NCBI GenBank assembly: GCA_965237595.1
Contig: CBDEFY010000007.1
Location: forward strand, 744,001-808,000
Length of the DNA stretch: 64,000 nt
Direction of reading: 5' to 3'
Origin: UBA9611 sp965237595
GTDB lineage: Bacteria > Chloroflexota > Dehalococcoidia > Lucifugimonadales > UBA3495
Shown: positions 35,304 through 44,545 of the stretch, piece after piece
Numbering within the stretch: position 1 is the first letter of the stretch
Layout of the letters: every line of letters begins with the position of its first letter
The notes under the pieces: generated by a model
The model's database searches: none
What the model was told of the DNA's origin: nothing
What the model saw: the letters and a program-made list of their open reading frames with translations, nothing else
Position numbers and translations under genes: made by a program

Positions 35304-36204
35304 GTCTCTGGTGCGCCAGTGCGCCTTGCTGGGTATCAGCCGCTCCTCGTTGTACTACCTGCCAACCGAGGCCGGCGCCGAGGACTTGGAGTTGATGGCC
35401 CTCATAGACCAACAGTACCTGAAGACACCTTTCTACGGATCCAGATGGATGACTGCCTGGCTCAGAAATCACGGACACCAGGTCAACCGCAAGCGGGTCC
35501 GCCGGCTGATGCAGCTGATAGGCCTGGAGGCCATCTACCGGCGTCCCAACACCAGCAAGCCAAACCCAGGGCATAAGGTCTATCCGTACTTGCTCAGGGG
35601 GCTGGAGATCAACCGGGTCAACCAGGTGTGGGCCACCGACATCACCTACATACCCATAGCTCGGGGTTTCCTCTACTTGGTGGCCATCATGGACTGGCAC
35701 AGCCGCTACGTGCTGGCCTGGCGGCTGTCCAACACCCTGGAGGTAGACTTCTGTGTTGCGGCTCTGGAAGAGGCCTTGAGCAAGGGTCGGCCACAGATCT
35801 TCAACACCGACCAGGGCAGCCAGTTCACCAGCGAGGCCTTCACCAGCATGCTGCTGGCGCAAGGCGTTCAAGTGAGCATGGACGGCAGGGGCCGGTGCAT
35901 GGACAACGTCTTCGTGGAACGGCTGTGGCGCAGCATCAAGTACGAGGAGGTGTACCTGAAGGCATACCAAAATGGGACTGAGGCCAGAAAGGGGATTGGG
36001 GCTTATCTGGCCTTCTACAACCAAGAGCGGCCCCATCAAGCCCTGGGCTATCGGTCACCGGGTCAGGTGTTCCATGCAGTGAGCCCACAAAGGTGTTTAC
36101 TGGAACTTCCACGAGCCTTACCATCGGATGAAGGTTTACGAGACACCCCAGCGGTAGACTCTCTTATTTTAGCCTCACCGCTGTCCTGATGATGGGGTCC
36201 ACTT
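35304..36204 (+). pseudogene. 5'-truncated related IS3 transposase (OrfB) remnant
   Basis: An OrfB about 70% similar by eye to the neighbouring IS copy (WATDITYIP, NTDQGSQF, FVERLWRSIKYEEVY), with its own DDE residues and a frame open to 36189. The orfA and OrfB start are gone: the right end of IS copy 1 replaces them at 35303. A residual right terminal repeat (CTGTCC...GGGTCCACTT) lies at 36181-36204. Confidence 0.8.
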
Positions 36205-36337
36205 GAAAGCCACTTTGGCCTTGAAAACTGGCCTGTGCTTCTTACGGGTTTGCTTCATGTCCTGCTCCTTGTTTCCGTCCTATTTTAGGAGCGGGACTCT
36301 CTCTTAGCCACCTGTCCGAATTTTGGGGTCCACCTCA
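36205..36337 (-). mobile_element. Inverted left-end fragment of a related IS3 element
   Basis: On the minus strand this begins TGAGGTGGACCCC at 36337, carries the leader common to this IS group, and starts an OrfA (ATG at 36258, MKQTRKKHRPVFKAKVAF) that breaks off near 36205 where the other remnant ends. A left-end stub fused to a right end. Confidence 0.7.
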
Positions 36338-36729
36338 TACATCCATCCCACCACCCATAAGCACGACTTCGAACCTATGGATGGCACAGGACGGTACATT
36401 TTTCAACCGCCACAATGTCAGGCGGTCAATCCGTCCAGGTGGTCCACTTTAGCTCCGCCTTTTACATTCTGGCGATGTAATCAGCCTCTCGCCTGACCTG
36501 GCAGTGAAACTTGCCGGAAGACGAGCGTCCCGGTCAGTCCAGTAGCGGATGGAACTCCGTAGAAGCCCACGCTGGCCCGGCGTGGGCTTTGCTTTGTGGC
36601 GCGCCTCTGAACTGGATACCCGACTCTCTGCCGTCCTTGCCCTGACTGACCTGTGAAGAACTTTCCTGGCTGCCTAGTCCTGTGTTAAGTTCATCTATCT
36701 TCCCTTGTTCGCAGGAGTGTGCATGATGA
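36338..36729. other. Intergenic stretch without a recognised gene
   Basis: No convincing ORF. Contains a good intrinsic terminator (listed separately). The last 15 bases carry AGGAG and two ATGs that appear to be the original start region of the sulfatase-family gene. Confidence 0.6.
36565..36595 (+). terminator. Rho-independent terminator
   Basis: GCCCACGC (36565-36572) and GCGTGGGC (36580-36587) form a perfect 8-bp stem with a 7-base loop, followed by TTTGCTTT. Confidence 0.7.
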
Positions 36730-38019
36730 ATGTCATCTCGCAGGGACCACATAGGCGCTTACGGCAACCCTACGATCAGAACACCCTCCCTGGATGGACT
36801 GGCGGCCGGGGCGGTCCGATTCGACCGGCACTACTCCGCCGGATTCCCGACCATGCCCACCAGGGCAGACCACCAGACGGGACGCTGGACAATGTCCTTT
36901 ATGGGATGGCAGCCTCTGCCAGGGCACGTAACCACGCTGGCGGAGATACTGGCCAAAAATGGCCTTCACACGGCGGCTTCTGTGGACACGCCCTACTACC
37001 TTAGGAATGGAATGAACTACGACCGGGGCTTTCAGACATTCTTCATGAACACCGGACAAGACACCCTGTGGTCGTTGATCCCAGAGCCTGGCTATCACAA
37101 TGAAGCATTGGACATCAGGGATAGGTGGCGCTTTGAATCGGACAGGAATGCGCCGAAGACATTTATGACTGCCATGCAGTGGCTGGAGCGCCACTACAAG
37201 GAGGATTTCTTTCTGTATGTGGACACATGGGATCCCCACGAACCCTGGGACGCCCCCTCCTATTACACAGAACTCTATTGGCCGGATTACGACGGCGAAC
37301 TGGTGCTTCCCCTGTATGGGAGCTGGCATGATGTGCCGGGATACGAGGAGGAGATGCTTCGCAAGGGGCACGCCACCTATTGCGGCGAGATCACCATGGT
37401 CGACACCTGGCTGGGTTATCTTCTGAAGTCTGTTGAGAATATGGGACTTGCGGACAAGACGGTTGTCATTTTCACCACAGACCATGGATTCTACTTCGGA
37501 GAGCATGGAGGCCTCTTCGGCAAAATGAACTCTGACAAGTACCCGGACGGAACGCTTCGCCCATATGACGAACCGGGTTCGCAGTGGAGCTACTCTCCGC
37601 TATTTGAGGAGCTCGTTCATTTGCCTCTTCTAATCCGTGCCCCTGGGGTATCTCCCGGTGTGTACAGTGGCTTGAGTTCCGCAATTGATGTGATGCCCAC
37701 AGTGCTCGATCTGCTAGGTCTGGCCATCCCAGACTTCGTTCAGGGCCGCTCACTTGCGCCTGCCATGGGCGACGCCACGCGATCAGGACGCAACTATGTG
37801 GTCAGCAGCATCCCTTTCGCCAATCCGGGCGACGCGGTCCAATCAGTAAACAACCTCCTCCGCGACCTCAAGGACCCTCCGGTCACGACCGTCACTGCGG
37901 GACATTGGAGCCTGCTATACAGTCCTGACCCAGGAATCTCCCAGCTATACAATCTGGCATCCGATCCCCAACAGCTCGACAACGTGATAGGGGAGCACAT
38001 GGACGAAGCGCGGGAGTGA
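36730..38019 (+). pseudogene. Sulfatase-family hydrolase, 5'-damaged and cut by an IS
   Basis: Alkaline-phosphatase superfamily: RRDHIGAYGNPTIRTPSLD, VDTWDPHEPWD, VVIFTTDHGFYFGEHG, LYNLASDP. Where sulfatases have C/S-x-P-x-R (formylglycine site) it reads T41-M-P-T-R45, so a Thr nucleophile as in phosphodiesterase-type members is likely. The N-terminal strand with the first metal-binding Asp is missing: ATGAATGTCATC at 36726 encodes MNVI in another frame, then a deletion joins SRRDH. The last residues run into IS copy 2 at 38017, and the stop codon is the first three bases of the IS. Probably inactive. Confidence 0.75.
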
Positions 38020-38106
38020 GGTGGACCCGGAAATTCGGACAGGTGGTTAAGTGAGAGTTCTGCTCCTAAAATAGCCACAGCTGTTGCTGTGAGGGAGGAG
38101 TGGGAC

Positions 38107-38391
38107 ATGTCAAAAGAGCGGAGGAAGCACAGCCCAACATTCAAGGCCAAGGTGGCCCTGGAAGCGGTGAAGGGTGAAGAGACGGTGGCCCAACTGGCCG
38201 CCCGCTACGAGGTCCATCCCGGGCAGATCCAGGCCTGGAAGAAGTCCTTGTTGGAAGGAGCGGTCGGCGTCTTTGGTGGGAACCAAGACAAACGCCAGAA
38301 GAGCGATGGGGTCCTTGTTGCCCGGCTCTATCAGCAGATCGGCCAACTGAAGGTTGAGCGGGATTTCTTGGCGGAGAGGCTCGGTCCATGA
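38107..38391 (+). CDS. IS3-type OrfA (copy 2)
   Basis: 94 aa, identical to OrfA of copy 1 apart from one residue (Ala to Gly in KSDGVLVAR). Same GGAGG site and ATGA overlap with orfB. Confidence 0.88.
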   Translation: MSKERRKHSPTFKAKVALEAVKGEETVAQLAARYEVHPGQIQAWKKSLLEGAVGVFGGNQDKRQKSDGVLVARLYQQIGQLKVERDFLAERLGP

Positions 38392-39334
38392 GCCGGGAGC
38401 GGCGGCGGGAGATGGTGGACCGGCGGCACCCAGCCTTGTCCACAGTGAGACAGTGCGCCTTACTGAGCATCAGCAGGTCCAGCCTAAACTACCGGCGCAA
38501 GGGGACTTGCTTGGAGAACCTGACCGTGATGAAGGCGATGGACCACCAGTACCTAAGTACCCCCTTCTACGGGTGTCGCGGCGCATGAGGGTCTGGCTGG
38601 GCACTCAAGGTCACAGGGTGAACCGGAAGCGGGTCCAGCGTCTGATGCGGACCATGGGACTACGTGCCATCTACCGGTGGCCCCGGACCAGCAAGCCGGG
38701 GCCAGGGCACAAGGTGTATCCCTACCTCCTGAGCGGCATGGAGATCACCAGACCAAATCAGGTGTGGGCCGCCGACATCACCTACATCCCCATGGCCAAG
38801 GGTTTCTTATACCTGGTGGCCATCATGGATTGGTACACGCGGTACGTGGTGGCCTGGCGTCTTTCCAACACCTTGGATGCTGATTTCTGTGTCGAGACAT
38901 TGGAGGAAGCGCTTGGCAAGGGGAAGCCAGAGGTCTTCAACACCGACCAGGGCAGCCAGTTCACCGGCGAAGCCTTCACCGGTCTCCTAGAGCAGCACGG
39001 AGTGAGAATCAGCATGGACGGGAAGGGACGCTACACCGACAACATCTTGTTGGAGCGGCTGTGGCGCACGGTTAAGTACGAGGAGGTCTACCTGAAAGCC
39101 TACTCCAACGGGCGAGAAGCCAAGGCCGGGCTTGACGCATACTTCAGCTTCTACAACAACCAAAGACCCCACCAGGCCTTGGGCTACCGGACACCGGCTG
39201 AGGTGTTCAAAGGAGACTTGGCGCCATCAGATGAACGGTCAATCAATGGGAAACGGGCACCGAACGGAGCGTTCTCAGACCTTGGAAAGACGGCGAAACT
39301 CCCACTTAGTTTTGCACCAAACCTGTCCAACTGA
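38388..39334 (+). pseudogene. IS3-type OrfB with 2-base insertion (copy 2)
   Basis: Starts as in copy 1 (MSRERRREMVDRRHPALST) but the TG insertion after TTCTACGGG (38574-38575) shifts the frame. The normal frame stops at 38588 after 66 codons. The catalytic core from RRMRVWLG onward is intact in the shifted frame to 39334. This copy cannot supply its own OrfB unless another frameshift compensates. Confidence 0.88.
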
Positions 39335-39351
39335 TTGGGTCCACCTCAGTA

Positions 39352-39581
39352 CCCAGGTAGTCCCTGAAGACTCTGGATATATAGCCGGGACCGTTGTGGC
39401 TCAGCTGCGTGAACTAGGAGTTGCTACGATGGGCAAGCCCGGTTTTTCTGTGATAGCCAACGAGCGACGAATCGAGATGGGCTATTGGGAGGCACACGCA
39501 ATCTTCACCGCCAAGCGCGCCACCCCCTCTCCCTTTGACGTCGCCAAGGGCCACCGTCAGCCGCGCCGGGAGGGCGGCTAG
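39352..39581 (+). pseudogene. C-terminal gene fragment between IS copy 2 and tRNA-Val
   Basis: An open frame entering from the IS end encodes about 75 residues (VVPEDSGYIAGTVVAQLREL, GVATMGKPGFSVIANERRIE, MGYWEAHAIFTAKR) and stops at 39581 inside the tRNA. It is not homologous to the IS. It could be the tail of the interrupted sulfatase-family gene or of another deleted gene; not recognised. Confidence 0.4.
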
Positions 39582-39645
39582 CTCAGCTGGTTAGAGCGTC
39601 TGCTTTACACGCAGCAGGCTGAGGGTTCGAGCCCCTCGTCGCCCA
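39572..39645 (+). tRNA. tRNA-Val (anticodon TAC)
   Basis: Acceptor GGGCGGC pairs with GTCGCCC (one G-T pair); D-arm GCTC/GAGC; anticodon loop TTTACAC gives TAC; T-arm GAGGG/CCCTC with TTCGAGC. CCA not encoded. The outer base pair of the anticodon stem is a T-C mismatch (TCTGC/GCAGC), slightly unusual for a functional tRNA. Confidence 0.88.
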
Positions 39646-39883
39646 CAGCGAGGGACTCGAACTCCCTCAGAGCGTCAGCTGAACCGACAGTTCCCAGGTT
39701 CTTCAACGTCGCAACACAATCGTAGCATTGAGTTGACATTGGCAGAGGTCATTGTCCAGGCAGACTCGATTACGACATACAGTCGGGTGGTGACAACCTT
39801 ATCCCAAGAGAAACTTGGGCGCCACTTCCCAACCGACAAAAAGCTAGGGGCCACACACACTATTCGCGCATAGTGTCTGAAGT

Positions 39884-40210
39884 TCAAACGTGACGCTCTA
39901 CCAACTCGAACGCTTGACGGGTCTCGCCAAGTAGATCCAGCGCGTCGGCTTTTGCCATGTCCACCAAGTAGGCAACCTGCTCTCTGGCAGACCCTTGGAC
40001 GGTCTCAACCAATCCAGCCAGGTCTATCGTGAGTGGAGATTGATTCTGCCCCTCTCCCGGCTCAATTAACAGCCTTTCCGAGCGTTCAATGTCCCCCGCC
40101 AAGGCCTCGTTGTAAATATTGACTAATTTCTCCACCAAGGCCAACAGTTGACCAAACCCATCAGACACTTCGGAGAACAGAGGGTCCTGCCTGTAGACCG
40201 TCAGCGATAA
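39884..40210 (-). pseudogene. C-terminal fragment of an unknown protein, cut by an IS
   Basis: About 95-105 residues upstream of the stop at 39884 (VSDGFGQLLALVEKLVNIYN, IDLAGLVETVQGSAREQVAY, LVDMAKADALDLLGETRQAF). The beginning is replaced by the end of the 1.5-kb IS at 40211. Orientation and position make it a candidate 3' part of the minus-strand gene that resumes at 41718. Family not recognised. Confidence 0.45.
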
Positions 40211-40302
40211 TGGGACACATATAAGGGTAGGAAAACCCGAGAGTCGGAGGGTGGTGTGAGCTCCTGAAATGAGGGTAGAGTTACCCACAGAAAGGAGCAG
40301 AT

Positions 40303-40710
40303 GTGTCCCAATTAGAAGTAAGCAAAGCAGAGGCCGCCGAGGAACGAAGCGAGCAGACCAGGTCTTTCGTCCGTACAGTGAAGGCGGCTGCCCGACGTAA
40401 GTACACCTCCGAAGACAAGATCCGAATTGTTCTGGAGGGCTTCCGCCGCGAGGTCACAGTCAACGACCTGTGCCGGCGGGAGGGGATCAAGCCCCACTCC
40501 TACTACTCGTGGACCAAAGAGTTCATGGAGGCGGGCAAGGAGAGGTTGACCCGTGACTCGGTTCGGGACGCCACTCAGCATGAGGTAGGGCAGCTCAAGC
40601 GAGAGAACGGGGAACTCAAGGAGCTAGTGGCCGATCTGTCGCTGGAGGCGTACCGTCTCAAAAAAACGGCCATCCCCGTGCCCCAGGACGCCACCGGTAC
40701 CAGCGGATGA
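40303..40710 (+). CDS. Transposase OrfA (HTH_Tnp_1 type)
   Basis: 135 aa with a helix-turn-helix (RKYTSEDKIRIVLEGFRREV, VNDLCRREGIKPHSYYSWTK) and a coiled C-terminal part (HEVGQLKRENGELKELVADL). GTG start with AGGAG about 6 bases upstream. Overlaps orfB by ATGA. Confidence 0.85.
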   Translation: MSQLEVSKAEAAEERSEQTRSFVRTVKAAARRKYTSEDKIRIVLEGFRREVTVNDLCRREGIKPHSYYSWTKEFMEAGKERLTRDSVRDATQHEVGQLKRENGELKELVADLSLEAYRLKKTAIPVPQDATGTSG

Positions 40711-41693
40711 GCGCCCCGGAGAAGGCAGAGGTAGTTACCAAAGTATCCTCGTCTCCCCTCCCCAAGCGAAAGGTCCTCAGAGAGCTGGGCATCCCTAAGA
40801 GCACCTACTACCGGTGGCTCAGACGCCAAGACCAACAAGGACTTGAGGACCGACCAGGAGGCGATCAGGCACCATGGAACCGTCTTACTATTCAGGAAGA
40901 ACGCTCAGTCCTGTTATCAGCCAGAGAGATGCCAGAGCTGAGCTGCCGTCAGCTGGCCGCGTGGATCACCGACAACCAGGGCTTCTCAGTCTCAGAGTCC
41001 AGCGTCTACCGTATCCTGGGCAGGGAGGGCCTAGTGAAGCGGCCTGAGATGCGGTTGGCCGCGGGGAAGGAGTACCACCGCAAGACCACAGGACCTCACC
41101 AGATGTGGGCCACCGATGCCTCATACTTCAGGGTGGTTGGTTGGGGCTACTACTACCTGGTCACCGTTATGGACGACTACTCCCGCTTCATCCTGGCTCA
41201 CAGGCTTCAGCAAGATATGACGGCCGACTCCTTCATCGAGGTGGTCCAGGATGCTGTGGACACGACCAGCATGGACCAAGTTCCAGTCACAGACCGCACC
41301 AGGCTGCTGAGTGACAACGGTCCAGGCTATGTCTAAAGAGCATTCAGGGACTACCTGGGGATGGTTGGCATCAAGCACATCCTAGCAACTCCTTTCCACC
41401 CTCAGACCAACGGGAAGCTGGAGCGCTACCACCAGACCATCAAACGGGACGTCAACCAGGTGCCTTATGAGTTGCCCGCCGACCTTGAGGCTGCTATCGC
41501 GCCCTTCGTCAGCTACTACAACTACCGGCGCTATCACAAGGCTCTGGGCAACGTGACACCATCAGACGTGCTCAAGGGAAGACGGCAAGAGATCCTACAA
41601 CGCAGGAAGGAGGTGAAGGCTCAAACCACCGAACGGCGACGACGCTACAACAGGGCCCTCAGGGAGCTCACCAGACCTCCATCCAGCCCCTGA
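40707..41693 (+). pseudogene. Transposase OrfB with internal TAA
   Basis: rve-type integrase core: first Asp in WATDASYFR, second Asp in LLSDNGPGYV, Glu in NGKLERYHQ. An in-frame TAA (41334-41336) follows GYV; the same frame continues RAFRDYLGMVGIKHILATPF to 41693. Relatives have Ser at that position, so TCA to TAA is a likely single change. Restored length is 328 aa. Confidence 0.85.
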
Positions 41694-41717
41694 TCTCTCG
41701 GCTCCCAATGTGTCCCA

Positions 41718-43228
41718 CTTTTGCTGGTTGCTAACAGGTCCTGCCCTTCAAAGTACCGTTGGCTGATTGAGTTAATTGCTCGGCTCAGAATGTATATCTC
41801 CGGAAGAAAGCCTAGGGCCGATATCTTCCAGTGTTCAACCCGCTGACGGAATCGCTCATCATTACTGCTGTCTGGTTTCCCAACCTGTACAGATTCCAGC
41901 AGCGACTCGCGCCGGCTCACTTCTTCTGCCAACTCCCCGGCATTCCGGCAGACGCGGTATCGATAGCCATCTAGGTAGCAATCGAGTATACCCGCAGCGA
42001 CCCCAGCTAGGGTCGCCACCCCCTCGCCTCCTTGCGACTCCACCCACTGGTTCCATGAGGACACCACCAGCCCCCTGCGCATCCCGGACTTTAGATCACC
42101 TTTGTTACGCCTACCCCTCCATTTCAGATAGTCGGCGAAGTTCAGGTACTGCCGCTCGTCTATTACCCTGGTACTGCCGGGAAATGCAGCCAAGCGCTTT
42201 CTGGTCTGCTGCCATAGTTTCATGGAGACTGCAGCGCAGGCTTCAGACCCGTGTTCCTGGTTGATGATCCGCTTCCAGGCCATCGGGTGATAATCGCCGG
42301 ACTCTTCTAGCAGAAGGCCCTTCTCGACCAATCTCGCTCCCCACTCGGCCAGTTCCACGATGTAGCCGTCAATCCATTCGCCGTTGACTAGAGGTGCCTC
42401 TTGCAGGAATTGGTGGGGCACGCTTGGCATGTCCACTACGATTCCCTGCTTTGCTACGCCCTTAATGGCTGACACTATTGCCTCATAGTGTTCGTCATAC
42501 TCCGCGTCCGGCACATCCGCCAGGCCGTAAGAGTAGTCCTCGCCATCAAGGAACTTTTGAACGTTCTCCGCGTTCTCGAATAGCGCTCAAACCTCGGTGT
42601 CAGTGGGCACCTTCAAATAAAGGAATTTAATTTCACTGATCAATCCGTAAGCGCCATCAGGCAAGGCCGTCCTGCCTTTGGCGAGAAAGCTCTCTCTTAA
42701 CCATTGGCTAATCTCGTCGCCTTCCTCGAGAATCTCCCAGGTCAGGACGTGGTGACTCTTGGCGGCCTCTATCGCTGCCGCTGTTTCTGAATCCAGCGGA
42801 TATGGCATATCCATTCCAACCCTAATCTGGCTCCACCGTATTTTCCGGTCCTGCGCCTGTTCTTTCAGCAAGGATTTCAATTCCCTGCTCAACAGCAGCA
42901 ACCGGGTCCAGTAGTACCGCCATTCGGTGGCCAACTTGCCGTTGATCTGTTGGTGCAAGAAGAATAGGAACAGCACGTCTCTGTGGGCCTGGCTTATGGC
43001 CCGGTTGATGTCTTCCCGCGGCTGTCCCTTAAGCGTTTGCTTAACAGCCTCGGCTACCTGGTCTGTCAACCTGGGTATCGGCGCGGCGCTGTCCGGCTGG
43101 CTCTTCAGGTGATGGATATATTCAAAAATGGTATTGAAGCCGTGTGCTTCTTGAAACCACAGCAGGATGGCCTGCTTGGGAGTTAGGCCAGTCTCCAGCT
43201 TCGCGACCCTTTGTATGTTCTTGCTCAC
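41718..43228 (-). pseudogene. Unknown protein gene, split by in-frame TGA and an IS
   Basis: The first part (43228-42587, 213 aa, GTG start overlapping the previous stop as GTGA) begins MSKNIQRVAKLETGLTPKQA and contains a helical region (AISQAHRDVLFLFFLHQQIN). It ends at TGA 42587-42589. The same frame then continues without a start codon (ALFENAENVQKFLDGEDYSY) for about 290 residues to the IS at 41717, where it breaks off (YFEGQDLLATSK). The absence of any start after the TGA suggests one long gene. Family not recognised; minus-strand neighbours suggest a phage or integrative-element protein. Confidence 0.5.
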
Positions 43229-43662
43229 GAGTCAACCTCGGCGCTGAAACCTGTGTCGACGGGTTCAGCGTCGAACACCGACTCCGGCAGGGTTTTCTGA
43301 CCATGCGCCGCTTCCAGTGCAGCTAGGCGTTCCTCCAACTCCCCGGTCTCCAAGAGTTTACCCGCCACTCCGACCAGGTAGCCCAGGGTGCGGGCCCGGG
43401 CGATGGAGTTTTCCAGACCCAGGGTGTCCAGGGAGGCAATCACTAGCAACCGCCGCAGGTCGCCCACTGTTTCCAGCCCATTGACCTCGTAGGCCCCGGA
43501 CACCGCCACTTCACGTCGCCGTCTCAGTCCTCCCAAGCGCCGTGCCTCGGCCACATCTTCGGCATACTCGGGGGAGTGCCAGAAGCAGTGATCCCCGTCC
43601 TTTACGGGAGCCGCCTGGCACATCTGCCCATCCTCCTTCCGAAATGCGCACTGGCGGCCCAT
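43225..43662 (-). CDS. Small cysteine/histidine-motif protein of phage-like module
   Basis: 145 aa. N-terminal CAFRKEDGQMCQ...HCFWHSPE, a C-x8-C-x10-C-x3-H knuckle seen in small proteins of prophages and integrative elements, then a helical region (GLRRRREVAV, LLVIASLDTLGLENSIARAR). ATG 43662. The stop overlaps the next gene's GTG, suggesting coupling. Function unknown. Confidence 0.65.
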   Translation of the reverse strand: MGRQCAFRKEDGQMCQAAPVKDGDHCFWHSPEYAEDVAEARRLGGLRRRREVAVSGAYEVNGLETVGDLRRLLVIASLDTLGLENSIARARTLGYLVGVAGKLLETGELEERLAALEAAHGQKTLPESVFDAEPVDTGFSAEVDS

Positions 43663-43774
43663 TACCTGTGATTACCTCTGCTAGTTGACCAGTTGGTAGT
43701 CAGATGCAACAGAGCAAAAGACAGGCTCCATTGAGAAACCTGCCTCAAGCAAATGAAATTATTCGAACCAGCGC

Positions 43775-44230
43775 TCAGGCTTCTGTGGTTGCCTCTTGCA
43801 CCCCATTCGATGTGTGCCCTTCTGGACACTGCTCTGCAGGTGCGCCCACCGGCGCCGTGAAACTCTTCTGGCAAGCGTCGCAGTAGAGTCTCACTTCTCC
43901 TTCCTCGATGCCCTTTTGATTTGGCACTCGCCGGAACCCAGCGGTGGGCGTTTGCTCCCCAGTCTCCGTTTCTTCCGATGGCTCGCCCTCGGGCTCCTCC
44001 GCTTCGCTGGGGGCGCCGCCGGCCTCGACGCTCCAAAAGGCCCAACCGTTGCAAGCCTTGTTGGTGATGGCAGTACCCGCCGATGAGGGACTCTTGAACT
44101 CTCTCCCGTCGGCCAGCCGGTACTTGACCTTCCCGTCCTCTCCGGCTATCACCTCGGCTTTGTATTCCTCCTTCTTGTATTTGGCAATTAGCTTCGTACC
44201 CGGTTCCAGGTTGCGGTCCTCGATGGCCAT
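43775..44230 (-). CDS. RAMA/DUF4357-like domain plus zinc-ribbon protein
   Basis: About 151 aa. The N-terminal half (GTKLIAKYKKEEYKAEVIAG, YRLADGREFKSPSSAGTAIT, NGWAFWSVE) matches the RAMA domain found with DNA methylases and restriction enzymes, thought to recognise modified DNA. An acidic Glu/Ser/Pro linker follows, then a C-terminal CDAC...CPEGH zinc ribbon. ATG 44230 has AGGAGG 6 bases upstream. The same minus-strand block encodes a ParB-methyltransferase fusion (46.8-48.1 kb), so a modification-linked role is attractive but unproven. Confidence 0.7.
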   Translation of the reverse strand: MAIEDRNLEPGTKLIAKYKKEEYKAEVIAGEDGKVKYRLADGREFKSPSSAGTAITNKACNGWAFWSVEAGGAPSEAEEPEGEPSEETETGEQTPTAGFRRVPNQKGIEEGEVRLYCDACQKSFTAPVGAPAEQCPEGHTSNGVQEATTEA

Positions 44231-44545
44231 TTGCCACCTCCTCACGTTTAGAAGATGGTATATACCTCACTCTGTCTTCGCCGGAAGTCAAGGGATATCG
44301 GCAAAGTGGAGGTAGCTGACCAATGTCCTCTTGGAGACGACGGTCACTACGTCGCCATAGTGTTCGCTCCGCTTGGGCTATCATTGGCCCATATTTCCCA
44401 GTTAGGATAACAGTGTGATGCGGTATATAGGCAACGTTCTTGCTTTTGTAGTCGTCTCATGAACTTTTCACCAACATCTCGGCTATAATACATTCATTAG
44501 AATAGTAAGATTCTTCAGATAGCGTAACAACCCCGGAGGCACCTG
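44231..44545. other. Divergent intergenic region
   Basis: Between the RAMA gene and the IS1380-type transposase. Holds a 10-bp palindrome GGTATATACC at 44257-44266, just upstream of the RAMA gene's AGGAGG, that could be an operator. The left end of the IS1380-type element should also lie here, but I could not define it. Confidence 0.45.

Larger units (their letters stand above)
38017..39348 (+). mobile_element. IS3-family element, copy 2 (1332 bp)
   Basis: Nearly identical to copy 1, with the same ends (TGAGGTGGACCC and GGGTCCACCTCA), but 2 bases longer because of an insertion in orfB at 38574-38575. Inserted in the 3' part of the sulfatase-family gene. No target duplication recognised. Confidence 0.9.
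40211..41717 (+). mobile_element. IS3-like element, 1507 bp, TGGGACACAT ends
   Basis: Terminal TGGGACACAT (40211-40220) and ATGTGTCCCA (41708-41717) form perfect 10-bp inverted repeats. The element encodes an OrfA/OrfB pair overlapping by ATGA. No clear target duplication. It splits a minus-strand reading frame. OrfB carries a nonsense codon, so this copy is probably defective. Confidence 0.85.

Noticed and set aside
39646..39883. Possible promoter TTGACA near 39733
   Set aside because: No acceptable -10 hexamer at 16-19 bases spacing and no gene downstream on that strand.
43662..44384. 240-codon minus-strand ORF overlapping the RAMA-domain gene
   Set aside because: Arg/Gly-rich shadow; the overlapping 43775-44230 frame has a strong RBS and a recognisable domain.
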